A stretch of DNA of 64,000 bases from Pomphorhynchus laevis (GCA_012934845.2 WNNJ02000794.1:62001-126000), one strand, 5' to 3'. Counted from the stretch's first letter, positions 34,650 to 47,469 are shown. The notes: a model not told the origin generated them from the sequence alone. Made by a program: numbers and translations.

Positions 34650-36040
34650 CATATTGATCACGAAACTTGACAACATTGTGAGCTGTTACTTTCACAGTGC
34701 TGTACATCGCTTCACTATCGCGCCACAGACATGTATAAGGGCAGAGTTAGATCGTCCAAAAAAAATGTGCACAAGTGAAAACGCTTATTTCGTGTCGGAG
34801 CATCAAAGCTCCTATGGAAATGTGCCTGTAATCAACGATTCCGCTGGAATTACAAATGTTAAAGGTAAAGTACCTTCTCCTACATCTTTCTCTTCGGACT
34901 TGCAGGTTAGTCAATTTAATAAGAACTATGTTACTGACTCGGGGGAGCTCCCCCGATACCGAAACTAAAAAATTTAGCAATCATTAATTCAGTTATGCCA
35001 ATTGAAAAGCATAAGCTTTTCAATGTTTTTTTTACGTAGCTTCGTCCAGAACTACTCTGGAAGAGTAGTATTCAATTCGGTCCGATCATTCGTTAATCAA
35101 CTAAAAGTCTCATTTTCGTCACATGAACTAATGGATGCTTATGAGTCATTTTTCAATAATAATCTGTCCCATCTGGGATCTCTAACGCTAAAGCCCCTAC
35201 AGGCAACTGTTAAGATTTCTAATTACCCTTGTTATTTGGAGGAGGAAGATCTGGTTCTCTTACGGGACACGTTCAAGTTGAGTTCAGTCCGCGGATTGAA
35301 ATCTAAAACAGGGGAATCCTTACCTGTTGCGTTCTGCGGTACGGACTTAAACAACGCTGATATTTTGTCACAGAATGCAGTCAACCCCTTTATGGGGTAT
35401 AATCTCAGATTCAATTTGGTTGATCAAGATTGCTTCACATTTCCTCATTGTAACTCCTCCACTGCTGGGGGCACTGGGCCTCATCCTGTACGCGGGAGAA
35501 ATCGTGCGGAGTATGCGGCAAATCATCCTGTATCGCTTTGTCAAAGGGGGAGAGGTGCGTAGCTCCCCCAGTCTGTACTAATTGTGGTGGGGACCACCCC
35601 GCGTGGTCACGTCGTTGTCGTATTTTCAGAGAATATAGAATGAAATATGCAGTCCCGGCTCCCCCAACTGGAAGAAGTTTTGCTGCTGTTGCCGCGCAGC
35701 CATCGGAAAGAATGTCCAACATGGATATTTTGCACTTGCTGGACAACAACAGGAAGAATACATTCTCTCAAATACAGCAGTGGCTAGCACCCCTCCTTGG
35801 GGCGTTCCTAAGTTCTCCCTCAGTTCCGTTGCAATCGGAGAAAGATTGTCCGAAATCAAAGAAAAGGGGTGGATCAGCAAGATTGGTTCCACCCCTCAAG
35901 GTTGGCAAGCTGATAAAAGAGAAAGGCGCCTCAAAGGGAAATGAAGATACTGCCCTGGGGGTTACGATTCTGGATGGGGCTAGTGGCGGGAGGGGCGACC
36001 TTCCCGCACCTAGCTCTGTCTAGGTTGACTTCCCCCGTCC
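34650..36040 (+). CDS. LINE first protein (nucleic-acid binding, CCHC knuckle)
   Basis: The ORF1 region of the best-preserved LINE. Pieces: 34654-34968 (N-terminal, possibly a 5' extension), 35002-35562 (middle; L-K-P-L-Q-A-T-V-K-I-S-N is a family mark) and 35538-36023 (C-terminal). The last begins with CTNCGGDHPAWSRRC, a C-x2-C-x3-H-x6-C knuckle typical of Jockey/I-type LINE ORF1. It continues with a basic, Pro/Lys-rich tail. The role would be RNA chaperone and particle formation in the cytoplasm. The frames overlap slightly and one frame change separates the middle from the knuckle, so this copy is probably not functional. Confidence 0.7.
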
Positions 36041-36043
36041 AAC

Positions 36044-38517
36044 TTGTCTAACACAATGGTGAGTAAGCCTGAGCCTTTTTCACTGAATATTCTTCAGTGG
36101 AATTCGGGAGGTGCTTCTGCCCTTAGACTTTTATCTGGTAGAGATGCAGATGTTATAGTCCTTCAGGAGACGCGGTCTATCCGTATCCCCCAGGACATTA
36201 CTCGATTTATCCCTCAGCCTATATACACCCACTTCTCTCCGTATATAACGCCTCCTCACTCCTCTTCATCTCAAGGTCTTTTAACCTTAGTTAAATGCTC
36301 CTTAAGATCTTCCCTCCTTCTTGAATATTCTTGTCCTGCCCTATCTTGTCTAGCTATATCACTTCGTAAGAACGGTAAATGTATCAGCATAGCCAATATT
36401 TATATACGGCCAGGAGAAATTCACAAGAACCGTAACCTCCTGGATCGTTTATTGGGTAGTGGCTATGGTATGTTACTTGGTGATTTCAACGACAGAACTG
36501 GTCGTTGGATTAATGCAGCAAACCGCAGAGCCAGGAACGAATATCTTATTCACAAACCACCATCCCCCACCTTTCATTGCTCAACAACTAATTCACTCCT
36601 CGACATATTACTGCTTCATAAGAAGTGGTTGTTAAAACCCTTCTGTACTGAGCAGTCGCGCCAACAACAGACCACCTCTCATGACCTAATTCGTTGGCGG
36701 TTAGAGGAAGATACGTTGCTGAGGAGAAGGTTCCACTTTGATCCCGTCAGGGTGGCCTTCTTTCAGGCAGCTATCCAACTATTCCCCCGAATTGGGAATG
36801 AGAGTTTGACCAAATTTAATACTTACCTCTCTTCGCAAGCTACCGCGATACTATCGACTACCTATATAGGTCGCATATACAATCCCACTCCAACAAAAAT
36901 CAAGATCCTAGCTAAAATGCTACATCTTCCTACTCTCTCTGTTTCCGCCAGACAAGCCCTCTCGAATGAATACTGGAGCACTAGATATAGGTTCCAGTTG
37001 AGTAGGGATAAGGCAAGCATTTCTCGCCTTAGCCCTTCTCAGTCTTCCTTCTGGAAGATACTCAAGAAGGAGAAGTTTGTCTGTTGGAAGGATAGAGCAT
37101 TAGGTTGGATTGGTAGAATTGGCCTTGATAAAGTTTTGGAGGAGGCACTATCCCTTCACAATTATGGAGCCACTCATTCACCCCAACCAATCCCGCCTTG
37201 GTGTGACTTCAGGAGTAGGGACTTATCTGTTACAGATATCCTTAACTCATGGGGGCCACTCCCGGGCACCTCCAGAACCCATGCGCTATTCTCCACTCGT
37301 GTCTGTCAGCTTTTGACAGACAGTCAAAGAAAGGAAGTCGCCATAACAATGCTATTAGCCTCCCCTTCCGACATTGCTAACATAAATATTAGCCGTCGAG
37401 TATTTTTACCTAAAAAGAAGTCGATTACATGTCCCAAAGATCTGCGGCCTATTTCAATTCAAAACTCCATCATCTCCATTTACGAAAATGCGCTTGCGCG
37501 TAAAATCCGCGATTATCTAAATAGGCGAAATTTAATCCCACCAGGTTTTCATGGGTACGTAAAAGATCGCTCGGTCCATTCAGCAATAGGTGAAGTGCAA
37601 CAGTTTTGTCAGGATAACAGTCATCAGCTTGCTGTTGCTGTCTTTCTTGACTTTTCGGCTGCATTTGACCGCATTTCCATTCCTTTTGTTATCACTTCTC
37701 TCAGGTCCCAGGGTTGCCTGCGAGAATTGTTAACAGGGTGGAAATATTGCTGTACTCCAAGCGATTCTTCTATGAAGACGACCCTGATGCGCGTCAGTTC
37801 TACCCTTTTACGGGTGTGCCTCAAGGTTCACCTCTTTCTTCTATCTTATATCTTGCTGCCTCCATTGAACTATACAAAAAATTCAAACGCGATCAACATA
37901 TTGTGGTATATGCTGATGATACTACAGCCCTGTTCTCTGAACGCAGGTGCAAAGATGTAGTCTCTGACATCAGCCATTTCTTTACAAGATTAAAAGATCA
38001 GCTGCCCATTTCCAATCTTGTTTTAAACTCCTCCAAATCGCAGGTGGTTGTCTTTAATGGCGCCCCTGTGACAAAGAAAAAACTCAAGAGATTAGCACTC
38101 TCAGCTCTATCTTCCATCCTGACTAATCAACCACTCCCTACCTTCACAAATCGAGTAAAATACCTGGGATTCACCATTACGGTGAGCTGGTCAGCGAAAG
38201 CTGACCTGGATAGACTAAAACGTATCCTGAAGAGAGCTAGATGGGCCCTGAAACGGGCCCAACATCTGTCATTGAAAGAGAAATCCTAAGTGCGCCTCTG
38301 GGGTACTTGGGCTATCTCGGGATTAGTTTTCTTTTCAAGAGGACGTCCCCCAGAACAAAGACTAAGGTTTCTCAAGCTCCTCGTCTTGCGTTTACCCAGC
38401 ATAGTCCGCACCGACTGGACTCTTCGGGGGGTTAAAGACCCCGGGTGGTTCAGTCGCAAGGCGGCGTGTTGGATTGGTTGGTTGGGGGCTCAGATCCCCA
38501 TGGATTTGAGGCTATAA
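36044..38517 (+). CDS. LINE second protein: apurinic-type endonuclease plus reverse transcriptase
   Basis: 36044-37960 encodes the endonuclease (NILQWNSGG at about residue 13, VLQETRS, GDFNDRTG at about residue 146, S-H-D near residue 223) and the first half of RT: CPKDLRPISIQNSIISIYEN, then VFLDFSAAFDRISI at about residue 530. The reading continues in another frame from about 37730 with FTGVPQGSPLSSILYL, VVYADDTTAL and NLVLNSSKSQVVVF to a TAA at 38287. The same frame then runs on to 38517 with LRLWGTW and a WFSRKAACWIGWLG end. There is thus one frame change in the palm and one stop near the end. The enzyme would nick and prime at chromosomal DNA (target-primed reverse transcription). Affinity is to the Jockey/I superfamily; the clade is not certain. 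Confidence 0.85.
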
Positions 38518-38645
38518 TTCTGAAGAAAACGGGCTTGCATTTGAAGAGTGTCAATTATCTATGAAGAAGATTTAGACTGTAACTGTATCATTGTATTTAT
38601 TCTATTTATTTATCCTGCATGTTATTTATTATTAATAAAATCTAT
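38518..38645 (+). mobile_element. LINE 3' UTR and end
   Basis: It follows the second protein and ends in a TTATTATTAATAAAATCTATTATTAAAG tract, an AATAAA-type signal with simple repeats. No long poly(A) is present. The whole LINE runs from about 34650 to 38645, about 4 kb. Confidence 0.65.
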
Positions 38646-38965
38646 TATTAAAGATGAATTCTCGAATCATCGAATTTAATGAATCTATTGTGTATATTCG
38701 AGTTGCATTTAACAATATTCGAGGATATCGCTTGTTCTATGTGGATTTGGGTGTGAATTAAGATTTCATTATTCGTGATAAAATTTTATTAATAGTCTCA
38801 TAGTAGTCAAATACTGCGACGATGAACAGCAATAATGCCACAAGGGGGAGAAGCATTACACAAGCGCATTAAACTCACTGAAAGTTTCATTCTTTGTGCA
38901 TTTGTATCCTAATTTACTAAGTTTGTAAATTATTCAATAAAATAATTTAATAAAATCTATTATTA
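38646..38965. other. Short intergenic stretch, no gene
   Basis: AT-rich. A TTAATAAAATCTATTATTA string near 38940-38965 resembles the LINE tail just upstream. Confidence 0.5.
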
Positions 38966-38968
38966 TAA

Positions 38969-39120
38969 GGGCAGGGTAGGCCGAAACCTGATAGCATAGC
39001 AGTTCCTCCTGATGGCCTCTAATTCTTATTATGATACAACGTCTGTTATTTATTAGTCTATTCATAAAAATGACTTTTAACTTGCAATTTTAACTAGATA
39101 ACCTAATTATATAAAATCTT
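38969..39120 (+). repeat. X repeat, copy 6 (5' truncated)
   Basis: GGCCGAAACCTGATAGCATAGC, then AGTTCCTCCTGATGGCC and TTATTTATTAGTC; the left hairpin arm is missing. The following 39120-39430 is TTAAATTAATT-type low complexity. Confidence 0.75.
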
Positions 39121-39559
39121 ATAATAATTATTAAATTATTTATAAGTATTTATGTATAAATAATTATTTATTATTAAGATTTAATAATTTCAAAATTAAA
39201 ATTAATTTAATTAATTAATTAATTATTTAATTAAATAATTAATTTTTAATTATTTTTAAATGATTTTCAAAAGAAAATCATTTAAAAATATTAAATTCAT
39301 TCTGTGTTTAAATATTCACTTAAGATTTACTTAAGATTAAGTGTATATTAATTAAAAATATTAAGAAAATAAAATATTATTAATAAAATAATAAAATATT
39401 ATTTTATTATTTTATTAAATAATAAAATAATTTAAAAAAAGGTTCTTCTGAACTATCGACGAGATTTGCTAAGACACATTGGACATTCCAATTTTAACTA
39501 ATACGATCATATTTAATCAGATCTGATCCAGTTCTCAGAGGTGGATCTTGCTTCGTTTT

Positions 39560-40345
39560 TTAAAAATGCTAGTACAATTGAAGCATTGGCATGGCTGAGT
39601 CCAGCGTATGATCCAGGGTGTAGATTCCTAACTTCGAGGGAGTTTTAAGACGCTGTTGCAGTTCGATATGGCTGCTAATCCAATGACAAATAAGTGCTCT
39701 TGCGGTGCCGGATTTGATATCACTCATGCCATGTCATGCCCGACTAGAAGATTAAATTTTGTCCGTCACAATATTGTAATAGATGAAATACATTTTGTAA
39801 GTGTGTACCTTAATCTGTCGAATTCGATAATAATACAACATCGCGAGATAGAGATGCAATGGCAGATATCTCTTGCAACGGCCTATTTGAGAATGCTACG
39901 GACCTGTCCTTAATGGATATATGCGTTTTTAACTCATTGGCTCCGTCGTACTTTCTATTTTGAATATAAGACCCCTTCAAATACAAAACCGCAAAAATGC
40001 AAAATATAATGAACGAATAGTGAATGTTGAGCATGTATCCTTTCATCCAATTTTATTATCGATCACAGGATGGATGGGTCCGACAACGAACGCAGTACTG
40101 AAGCAAATATCAAGACAGATATCCACTCGCGGTCATTCTTCGTACATAAATCGTATACGAATCCTACAATCAAAGATCTTAATATTAATAGCAAAGGCTG
40201 TTTCAATATTAAAGAGGATGAAATCTTACGCATGTCGGAAAGCATAAATAGAACATCCAATGATCACACAAAATCACATATAACGTTCTGTGAGTCTAAC
40301 AATGATAACAATATCAGGGCCCTTATTGCTGGTAACCCGTAAATT
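39560..40345 (+). mobile_element. C-terminal domain of a QQGDPLGP-type RT protein
   Basis: Frames give W-L-S-P-A-Y-D-P-G-C-R-F-L-T, D-A-V-A-V-R-Y-G, then KCSCGAGFDITHAMSCPTRR (about 39692-39750), a Cys/His pattern usual as C-x-C-G-x-x-F-x-x-x-H-A-x-S-C. After that come DICVFNSLAPSY, ERIVNVEHVSFHPILLSITG, MGPTTNAVLKQIS and SSYINRIRILQSKILIL. Such strings follow the RT in this family and are thought to be a nuclease-like domain. At least three frame changes are present. Confidence 0.6.
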
Positions 40346-41280
40346 GTAACTTTCTGATATCAAAAATAAATTTTGAAAAAGAAATTAATAAAAATTAAAA
40401 TTTGTTCAAAAATGTTTGCATTAAATAAATATCTAATCAAATTGTTTGCTCGAGTATACAATACTAACTTACCCAGCTGATTAGAATATGACAAAGCGGG
40501 GAAGTGTATGAGGGGATTAGTTTTAGATGATATAAACTAAATCTTTAAAATGTTAAATTATTTGGTAGGTAAGGCATAGTAATTTATTACGAGTATGTAG
40601 TTAATTCAAGGAAGTTTATTTGAAGTAAATTTGCGACTTAATTTATAAATAAACTACAAATTAAATTCATAATTTGAAAATAACAATTATTTACTAGTTA
40701 AAAGCATATAAACAAAATTCGAATTTTTAAATAAGTTTCATTTGAACAAACATGGAAAGCTTCGATAAATCAACTGCTAGTTATTAAAATCCTAATTCGA
40801 TAATAAATACTTATTGTTCCCAATGTACTCATATGTTGATCTAACAACTGTATAATAACTTGTTTATACATATGTATAGCGAGGTCATTTGATATAGCTA
40901 TTAGTTGAGCTACAAAAATATGATTGTGAACCTTTTTAATTGATTAACGTGAACCTTGTTAAAATTTCTGGTTATTCGAAAATACAGTTTAATGCTTGCC
41001 GTTCCTGGAATATGACCCTTCCTGGAATTACCCTCACCCTGGAATTAGCGAATATAGGTCATATCTGATCTACACTTATCAATTTATGCGGTTCACATTT
41101 TAGTGAGTATTCTCGCTAAATTTCGAACGATCGGATAAAATTCGAATTTAAAGTTTGCATTGAGTTTAAAAAAGTTACATCATATAGACATTGATGCGAT
41201 ATAAAAATATCACTGCAATAATAAAACAAATATCACTTAAAATATAAACTGAAAAGTTCACTTAAAATATAATAAAAAGG
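40346..41280. other. AT-rich DNA, no gene seen
   Basis: Only a short direct repeat of CCTGGAATTA/CCTGGAATAT near 41005-41038. Confidence 0.55.
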
Positions 41281-41299
41281 CATTGTAGATGTTGCCAAA

Positions 41300-41405
41300 A
41301 ACCGGAGTTCGATTACAAGTAGAGCAGACTTTCTTATCACTCCTAGACGAGCTGATGGTAGCCGGCAGCACTTATCAGTAGGGTGAACTACCATCAGTTG
41401 TTTCG
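41300..41405. repeat. Short inverted repeat CTGATGGTAG/CTACCATCAG
   Basis: Arms at about 41350-41360 and 41388-41398 flank GCCGGCAGCACTTATCAG. It may be part of a retroelement end; the family is not recognised. Confidence 0.5.
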
Positions 41406-41415
41406 GCTGCCTTGT

Positions 41416-41753
41416 GATATATTAAAAAGGCATCTCCGAGAATTTGCTAACGTAGTAGAATGGGCATAGCCTCTTTAAACTAACCATGTTCTTTCCGGAC
41501 TATCCTAATTTTATTCGGCAGGAAATTTACTTGCTGTCGTTGCTTGCTTTCTCACAGGATCCTTTGTAGGATACATTTTTATAATTTTATATCTGACTGT
41601 GTTAAACTGTGCTCCGGGAGCTAATAAGCTTCCGGAGTACATAGCTCCGGATGCCGAATAAATTAGGATGATCCGGAAAGCAGTGGTTTTTTAAAGAGGC
41701 TAGGCCCATGCTACCACGTTAGCAAATTCTCAACGAAGCCTTCTTAATATATC
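41416..41753. repeat. Foldback/MITE-like element with about 105-bp terminal inverted repeats
   Basis: The left arm 41416-41520 begins GATATATTAA and contains GAATTTGCTAACG and TTTAAA. The right arm 41652-41753 is its reverse complement at roughly 80-85 percent. The 130-base centre includes the smaller palindrome CTCCGGGAGC...GCTTCCGGAG. No transposase is present. Non-autonomous DNA element or retroelement-derived foldback. Confidence 0.75.
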
Positions 41754-42143
41754 AGAAGGCAAAGGCTTGTAACTATCAGCAAGAAAACGAATAAAGAGAA
41801 TATTGAATTCCCAGATAATCATCCAAAATTGTTTGATTTTCAAAGACAAGTGCGAAAGTTGTGGATGAACGAAATCACAAATCATGGGGCGCGATTATTT
41901 CTCCTAAAATACAATTCTAAAATACAATACATTGTCCAAGATGCTTATGAGATCTAGTATAACTCAGTTAGGCAAAACAGAAAGAAGCTGTCAACCATTT
42001 GGTGATAAAATATGTGCAGCATGTAAAAATATAGCACGGACAAATAAATACAAAAGCAGCTAATAAATCATATGTAGTCCATGGAACAATAAACTGTAAA
42101 TCCAGAGGTTTATATGCGTAGACTAACGATACACTATTGTTTT

Positions 42144-42172
42144 AGATTGAAAAAGCCTAAGGGCGAAACGTC
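42144..42172 (+). ncRNA. Hammerhead-like PLE end (GATTGA ... GAAACGTC)
   Basis: A GCC/GGC short stem, GAAACGTC, then a TTAATAAAATTT tail. The first box is degenerate. Confidence 0.4.
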
Positions 42173-42298
42173 TTGTTAATAAAATTTCTATCTATCGTGT
42201 GGTTACTGTTGTACTATTTTTTAATTGTAAATGGCCGAATTCCCTTGTAGGAACCCCAGACAGCGGTGTTTGAACTATTTAGAATATATATATATAAT

Positions 42299-42330
42299 TC
42301 TTGATAAAGCTTAGCGATAAGCGAAACGTT
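42299..42330 (+). ncRNA. Hammerhead-like PLE end (CTTGATAAAGC ... GAAACGTT)
   Basis: A GCTTA/TAAGC stem around GCGA, GAAACGTT, then GAATAAA. The first box reads CTTGATA rather than CTGANGA. Confidence 0.45.
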
Positions 42331-42419
42331 GAATAAAAATTAAAAATTGCTTACTTTCTGCCACCAGTTCAAAATATTACATCAAACTATATAAAGAAGA
42401 AACACCGAAGACTGCAGAC

Positions 42420-44830
42420 AAATTATTTCTAAAACGTTACGCCTTTTTAGGCTTTGTCAATTAATCTAAAACAGAGAAACATAAAAAATAAACATTACTT
42501 AAATTGCAAGTTAAATTCACAAAAATAGGACCCTGAGGCTTAATCAACATGCCAGTGATACTTATGCTCCGCATCTATTCCTGTTTCTTTATCAATCATT
42601 TGCTGTCCAATCCACATATGTTCTTTACGTTTACTTTCGTTGTCATTATGTACAATTCCTTCTATTATGCAGTATTTGAAACAATCGATGTTATGTGCAT
42701 GTTTACTGATACAGGGATTGACTACTGCGTCTCTTGTTGTCAACTGATTTTTAATATCGCTTCTACGGTTGTTTAAGCGTATGTTTAAAGATAATCCGGA
42801 TTCTCCGACATATTGAGCATTGCAATGCGCACAATACCTTTATTAGAGCAGTCGGAGAATCGCGTATTTTATACATTAATTTTGTTTTTCTGCTGATGTA
42901 TGTTTTGCGCTCTGTCATTTGCTCACAGCATTTTGTAAGTGGTCGCATACATTTTCGACTTCCCCTATTTTCATTGTAAATAGTTTTTAACCTTTAAGAA
43001 ACGAGTTTACTTTTCAGTGAATTGTTCACAACTCGAATTTTACATGGTTTTAAATTATTTAGCACTCGAATGTGATTGATATCTTTATCAAGACTGTTGT
43101 AATTTTTGTAAGCCAGTGTGATATAGCGTATGTATTGTTAGTAACCGTTTAGCGTCTTCTCTCTTTCTAGTCATTCCAAATAGGGGTTAGTCATTCCAAA
43201 AAGAGTTTTAGGAATGACTCACAAAAAGGGTTTTTCGTCCCTTTTTAATGCGTTGGTAAATATCTTGCTTCGTATAGGATCTGTTATGCAGATCATCTGC
43301 TAAGCCATTTCTGTTGTTCATCGTTTGTGCTGCACATTTTCATAATCCTCGAAGCTTCATTCAATATCATATTCTTTTTTATAAGCATTAAGGGCCACTC
43401 TTAGCATGTAAGTACATTTTAGGTTTTCTAGTTTTTCTGTACATTGTTGTTTGAATTAAATTATTTTTATACCTATAAACTGAAACGTCAAGGAAATTCG
43501 TTGGCACACTTTTATCAATTGTAAACTTGAAGTCTACGAAAGTGTTCAGGTTATTTAGAAAACTTGATAATTCTTGTTCTCCATGCTTCCACACCATAAA
43601 TATGTCATCTACGTATCTTAGCCACAATAGGGTTTCTTTGATTTGTTCAATGTTGCTTCGTATTGATTAACATGTAATATTGCATCAATAGAAGCGAATG
43701 GGGTTCCCATCGCTGTACCTATTTTCTGGTGGAATTTCAATCCATTAAAGATGAATATGTTGTTTTGTTGCACAACGTTTAAAGCATCTCTTTCAAATTT
43801 TACTTTTTAACATGGTCATTTAGCCTGTATAATGCAGCGTTGTACACTGCATTAATTCATTCCGAATGAGAAATGTTAGTATATAATGACTCAACGTTTA
43901 ATGTTTCACAAATATCGTCATGTTCTATTGATTGTTTAAAAGTTGATAGCTTCTGTAAGAAATCAAGTGAGCATTTTATATTACTCTTAACGTTGTTCAG
44001 TAGCGGTTTGATCAATTCATACATGAATCTTGATAACTTTTCAGTTGATGTTCCAACGTTGCTGACAATTGGCTTTCCTTTACCTGGTCGGAACTGTGAA
44101 TTTTGGGCAGCATATAAAACTTCCCTAAATGTAATTTGGAATTAGTCATCAAATCTTGAGCATCTACAGGGCTAAGAAATTCACTGCTTGTATGATTATG
44201 TAATAAATCTTCGAATTCCTTTTGTGAATTCCTTTCGGCTTCGTCAGTCGCCGGTTCGTATGCATCACTGCTTAACTGTTTCATAGCTTCACTGATGTAA
44301 TCATTGGTACCCCATATTACAGGTTCGTTGCACTTATCTGCTTTTTAATTATTATCATTTTATTTTGCTGTAATTCACGTATAGCCTTTATGTGTTTATA
44401 TTTAAGATTTGAAATTTATTCGTAATTCGGTGGTAAGTGTATCCATTTTTGAAAACATTGGTTTTCAAACGCTTCATACATAGCTTTCTTTGCTTAGCTT
44501 TTTCTTTTCCTATTTTCTTTGCTTTGATACTTTCTTTGTGTTTAGTTGACATAACGGTCGTTTACGGGATCTCCTAAATCTTCTTGAAAGAAGAAGAAAA
44601 CTTTCATGTAACATCCATGAAAGTTTTGAAGCTTTTTTCTTTGTCAAATTTTTATACTCTTGAACTTCATAGTCGCTCACATTTTTCTTACAGCTGCATT
44701 GGTAGAATTCTAATAGTATATTCTGTAGAGATGTAGATGCGGACTGTAAACATTTATTACATTTGCATAATATGCAGTTTCGAAACGTTTCATCGACTAA
44801 ATTCATGTTGACACACATTGTCTTTTTAAG
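42420..44830 (-). mobile_element. Penelope-like retroelement (RT plus C-terminal GIY-YIG), minus strand
   Basis: In order on the minus strand: 44818-44510 (N-terminal, Cys-rich CILCKCNKCLQ), 44284-44012 (KFYMLPKIHSSDQVKE, RT fingers), about 43700 (GTAMGTPFASIDAI, B-box), 43627-43388 (YVDDIFMVWKHG catalytic box, then YLHAKSGP, matching the YLHAKSAHP start of the 10.3-kb PLE), and about 42860-42540 (CAHCNAQYVGESG, L-x-x-R-L-N-N-R-R, a GIY-YIG domain, with E-H-M-W-I-G). Its 3' end is near 42430. Several frame interruptions and an internal loss separate the pieces. It belongs to the same PLE subfamily as 10310-11330. Confidence 0.75.
42433..42460 (-). ncRNA. Hammerhead-like 3' end of the minus-strand PLE
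   Basis: On the minus strand: TTGACAAAGCC, TAAAAA, GGCGTAACGTT. The stem is intact; the GAAA box reads GTAA. Confidence 0.4.
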
Positions 44831-47460
44831 CTTCAGGGTCTTGAGAGTGGCATCGTTTTCTTTGCAGTAAAGTAGAAACTTAAGATGTGCTCTGACTCTA
44901 GATCTTTGCTGCTGTGACAGGACACCGTATGGTCTGCATAAAACTATATTATCGTTAATATTGTAACACTGTCTATATATATTTATTCATATCTGTGGTA
45001 TTGAACCGGTTGTTCACAAGATCACCCATTGATGATGCTTTCTATTTAATAATATCACGATTTTATAGTGATATTATATATATTATACATACTATATTAT
45101 TAATAGTATATATGATAGAATGTTGCTCTGTAGAAATTAAACATTTAGTAATCACTATTATAGCTCAAGTGTCATTGATATATAGCGCGTATGTGCGGAA
45201 TGAAAAGCGGCTAATATTTCGGATATAATTTATGATCTATTCAATTATATATAATTTAAATATTCTGTAAATACGAGGAACAAAATTGCTTCGGAAATGT
45301 GATTAATAAAAAATTGTCTTCTATTGTATATACGTATATTAAAGGTCTAAGCCTAATTGATTGTTGACCACAAAAACACAAGACACAAGAAAAACATGGC
45401 GAAAAGATCGCAGGTCCTCATTTATCAATCTCGCCCACGTTCGATGATCGACAGCAATTCCTTATAAAATAAGCAGCCATTGATGTTGAATCCGTCATGA
45501 GCTGGTACGTGATTGTTTAAGGCTAGAATACTTCAAGAGAGCGCCAAACTCGAAGAATTATGAAGCCCTAGGACAACTACGACTAGAATGAACAATTGAC
45601 TGTTTTTATCAATGACAGAACAGACTCGCCATGTCACGAAGCTGAGCTCCTTCTGAGTCAATATGGCAATTTATAGGAATAATGGATCCACCCCATATTC
45701 CACCGTTGCGATAACTTCGCTACTGCTTGTCCACCACTGCTTATTCGTCTGTCCGAATACCGCTTATTTCGCGGATTTCCTTAATATCTACAGAAAGTGT
45801 TCATATCCGCAACCCAGAGGACGCGCTCGGTAGCCCCTCTAAGTCCCGAGACAATAATTTATTGTATAATAAATTATATTATAATGCATTGATAAATATA
45901 TACATCTATTGTAAAAATATATAACATTGTTTTGAACACAATTTTGAAATATTATCATTTCCTGTTTTACAAAACATGTGAAAATACGTCGTAAATAATT
46001 TTATTTTTTGTGAACGTTAAATTCAATAATGCAGTGACTAACCTTATGATGAATTAAAATCGAGTATGTAAAAAAGTACATCTAATGCAACCATTAATTA
46101 TGATTAAACTTGAGTACTTAATATTTAGAAATTTTAAATCCTTGCTAGACTATAAAGACACCTTTACGATTAACGAATTTCCCCAAAACACGCCATCGTT
46201 TCGATTCGGTTCAAAACAGCCGTAACAATGTATTTCATAAGGATGAAATGATCCCATCTCACTATGAATGAAATGATATATTTCATTCTTATGAATATAT
46301 GATCCCATTCAAGTGTTGACCGATAATTGACTAGATGTTTGTTAAAAAGAAATAATAATTTGCCCGATTTATGAAGGGTAAGTGACAGTTAGAATAAATG
46401 TGTAGTAGTACCCAACGCGTTTTTGTTGACTCGCCTATTCTACACAATCCATCATAACAGTGTTTGATGTTTTTAAAATAACTTTACAGAATTATATTAA
46501 GCCAAATATTTAAGTTCTTAATTAATAAAGGTCCATGTAAAATAAAAAAATTGAAAATTTTGAATGAACGATATATTTATTGCGTTTTAGCTGTTGAGGA
46601 AATTTCGTTTCATTTTATTTTTATATTTATTAATAGACAACATAATGAGCTACAGCTATTTATAAGTTGCTTTACAATCGAGCAAAAGGAAACAAGACAG
46701 AAAATACAAATGATAGATAGTATTTAAACACCAGCATCTACTAAAGTGGTCGTTATTTAGAAGCGCTTAACAGTATGAACACGCTTTGAAATGACTGTAG
46801 CGATTCTAAGTTTATTTAGCAGTTTATTAAATTTATGGCTTTTGTAATTTTTATAAATTTCTCAGGAGAAAGATGCTACTAAGAATGTGATATACATAAT
46901 ATTACCGTATTTTACATGTGAGAATATATTTAGTTCTAAGGAATTCTAATAGTATATGATTTGCATTAATAATTTTTATTTATGATAATGGATGAATCGA
47001 CACTTAGCATTATTTAATTTTAAGACGACTAATTACATATTTTTTCCAATTAAATATTTTAAACAAAAGGCTGATTATTAAATATATAGATAATAAAATA
47101 TCTAATAAAATTTAAAATAGATAGTAAATAATTATGATTTAAGGTGCTTTGACATGCATGTTTTATAAGTTTACTTAGATTTGATCACCAGAAGACTGAA
47201 GCATTGGCTGCAAATGATTATCTTTACTCTTGTTAATTTTTAATTATTTTCTTCCAGGCTTGACTCACATTTAATTTGCTTTAATTTTAATTGCCTGAGT
47301 TAAATTTAAGTGTTTTCTTAGAATTACAAAATTTTATTTTGAATTATTTCAATACACTAAATTTTTACCGGACTTATACAGCTAAATAATTCAACCAAAC
47401 AAATTCTTTTGAAATTAAGGATTAACGCTAAAATGCATAACGTGTTTTGATCAATATATG
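44831..47460. other. Intergenic DNA, no gene identified
   Basis: 45360-45850 is noticeably less AT-rich (CCACGTTCGATGATCG, CCACCCCATATTCCACCG) but no frame or repeat end is recognisable. It might be an old element. A local ATGAAATGATATATTTCAT palindrome lies near 46267-46287. Confidence 0.5.
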
Positions 47461-47469
47461 ACCATGATA

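Noticed and set aside
37470-37824. Minus-strand frames opposite the LINE RT
   Set aside because: Shadows of the RT coding strand.
45360-45850. GC-richer block as an LTR or other element
   Set aside because: No paired terminal repeat, primer site, coding motif or second copy was seen in the window.
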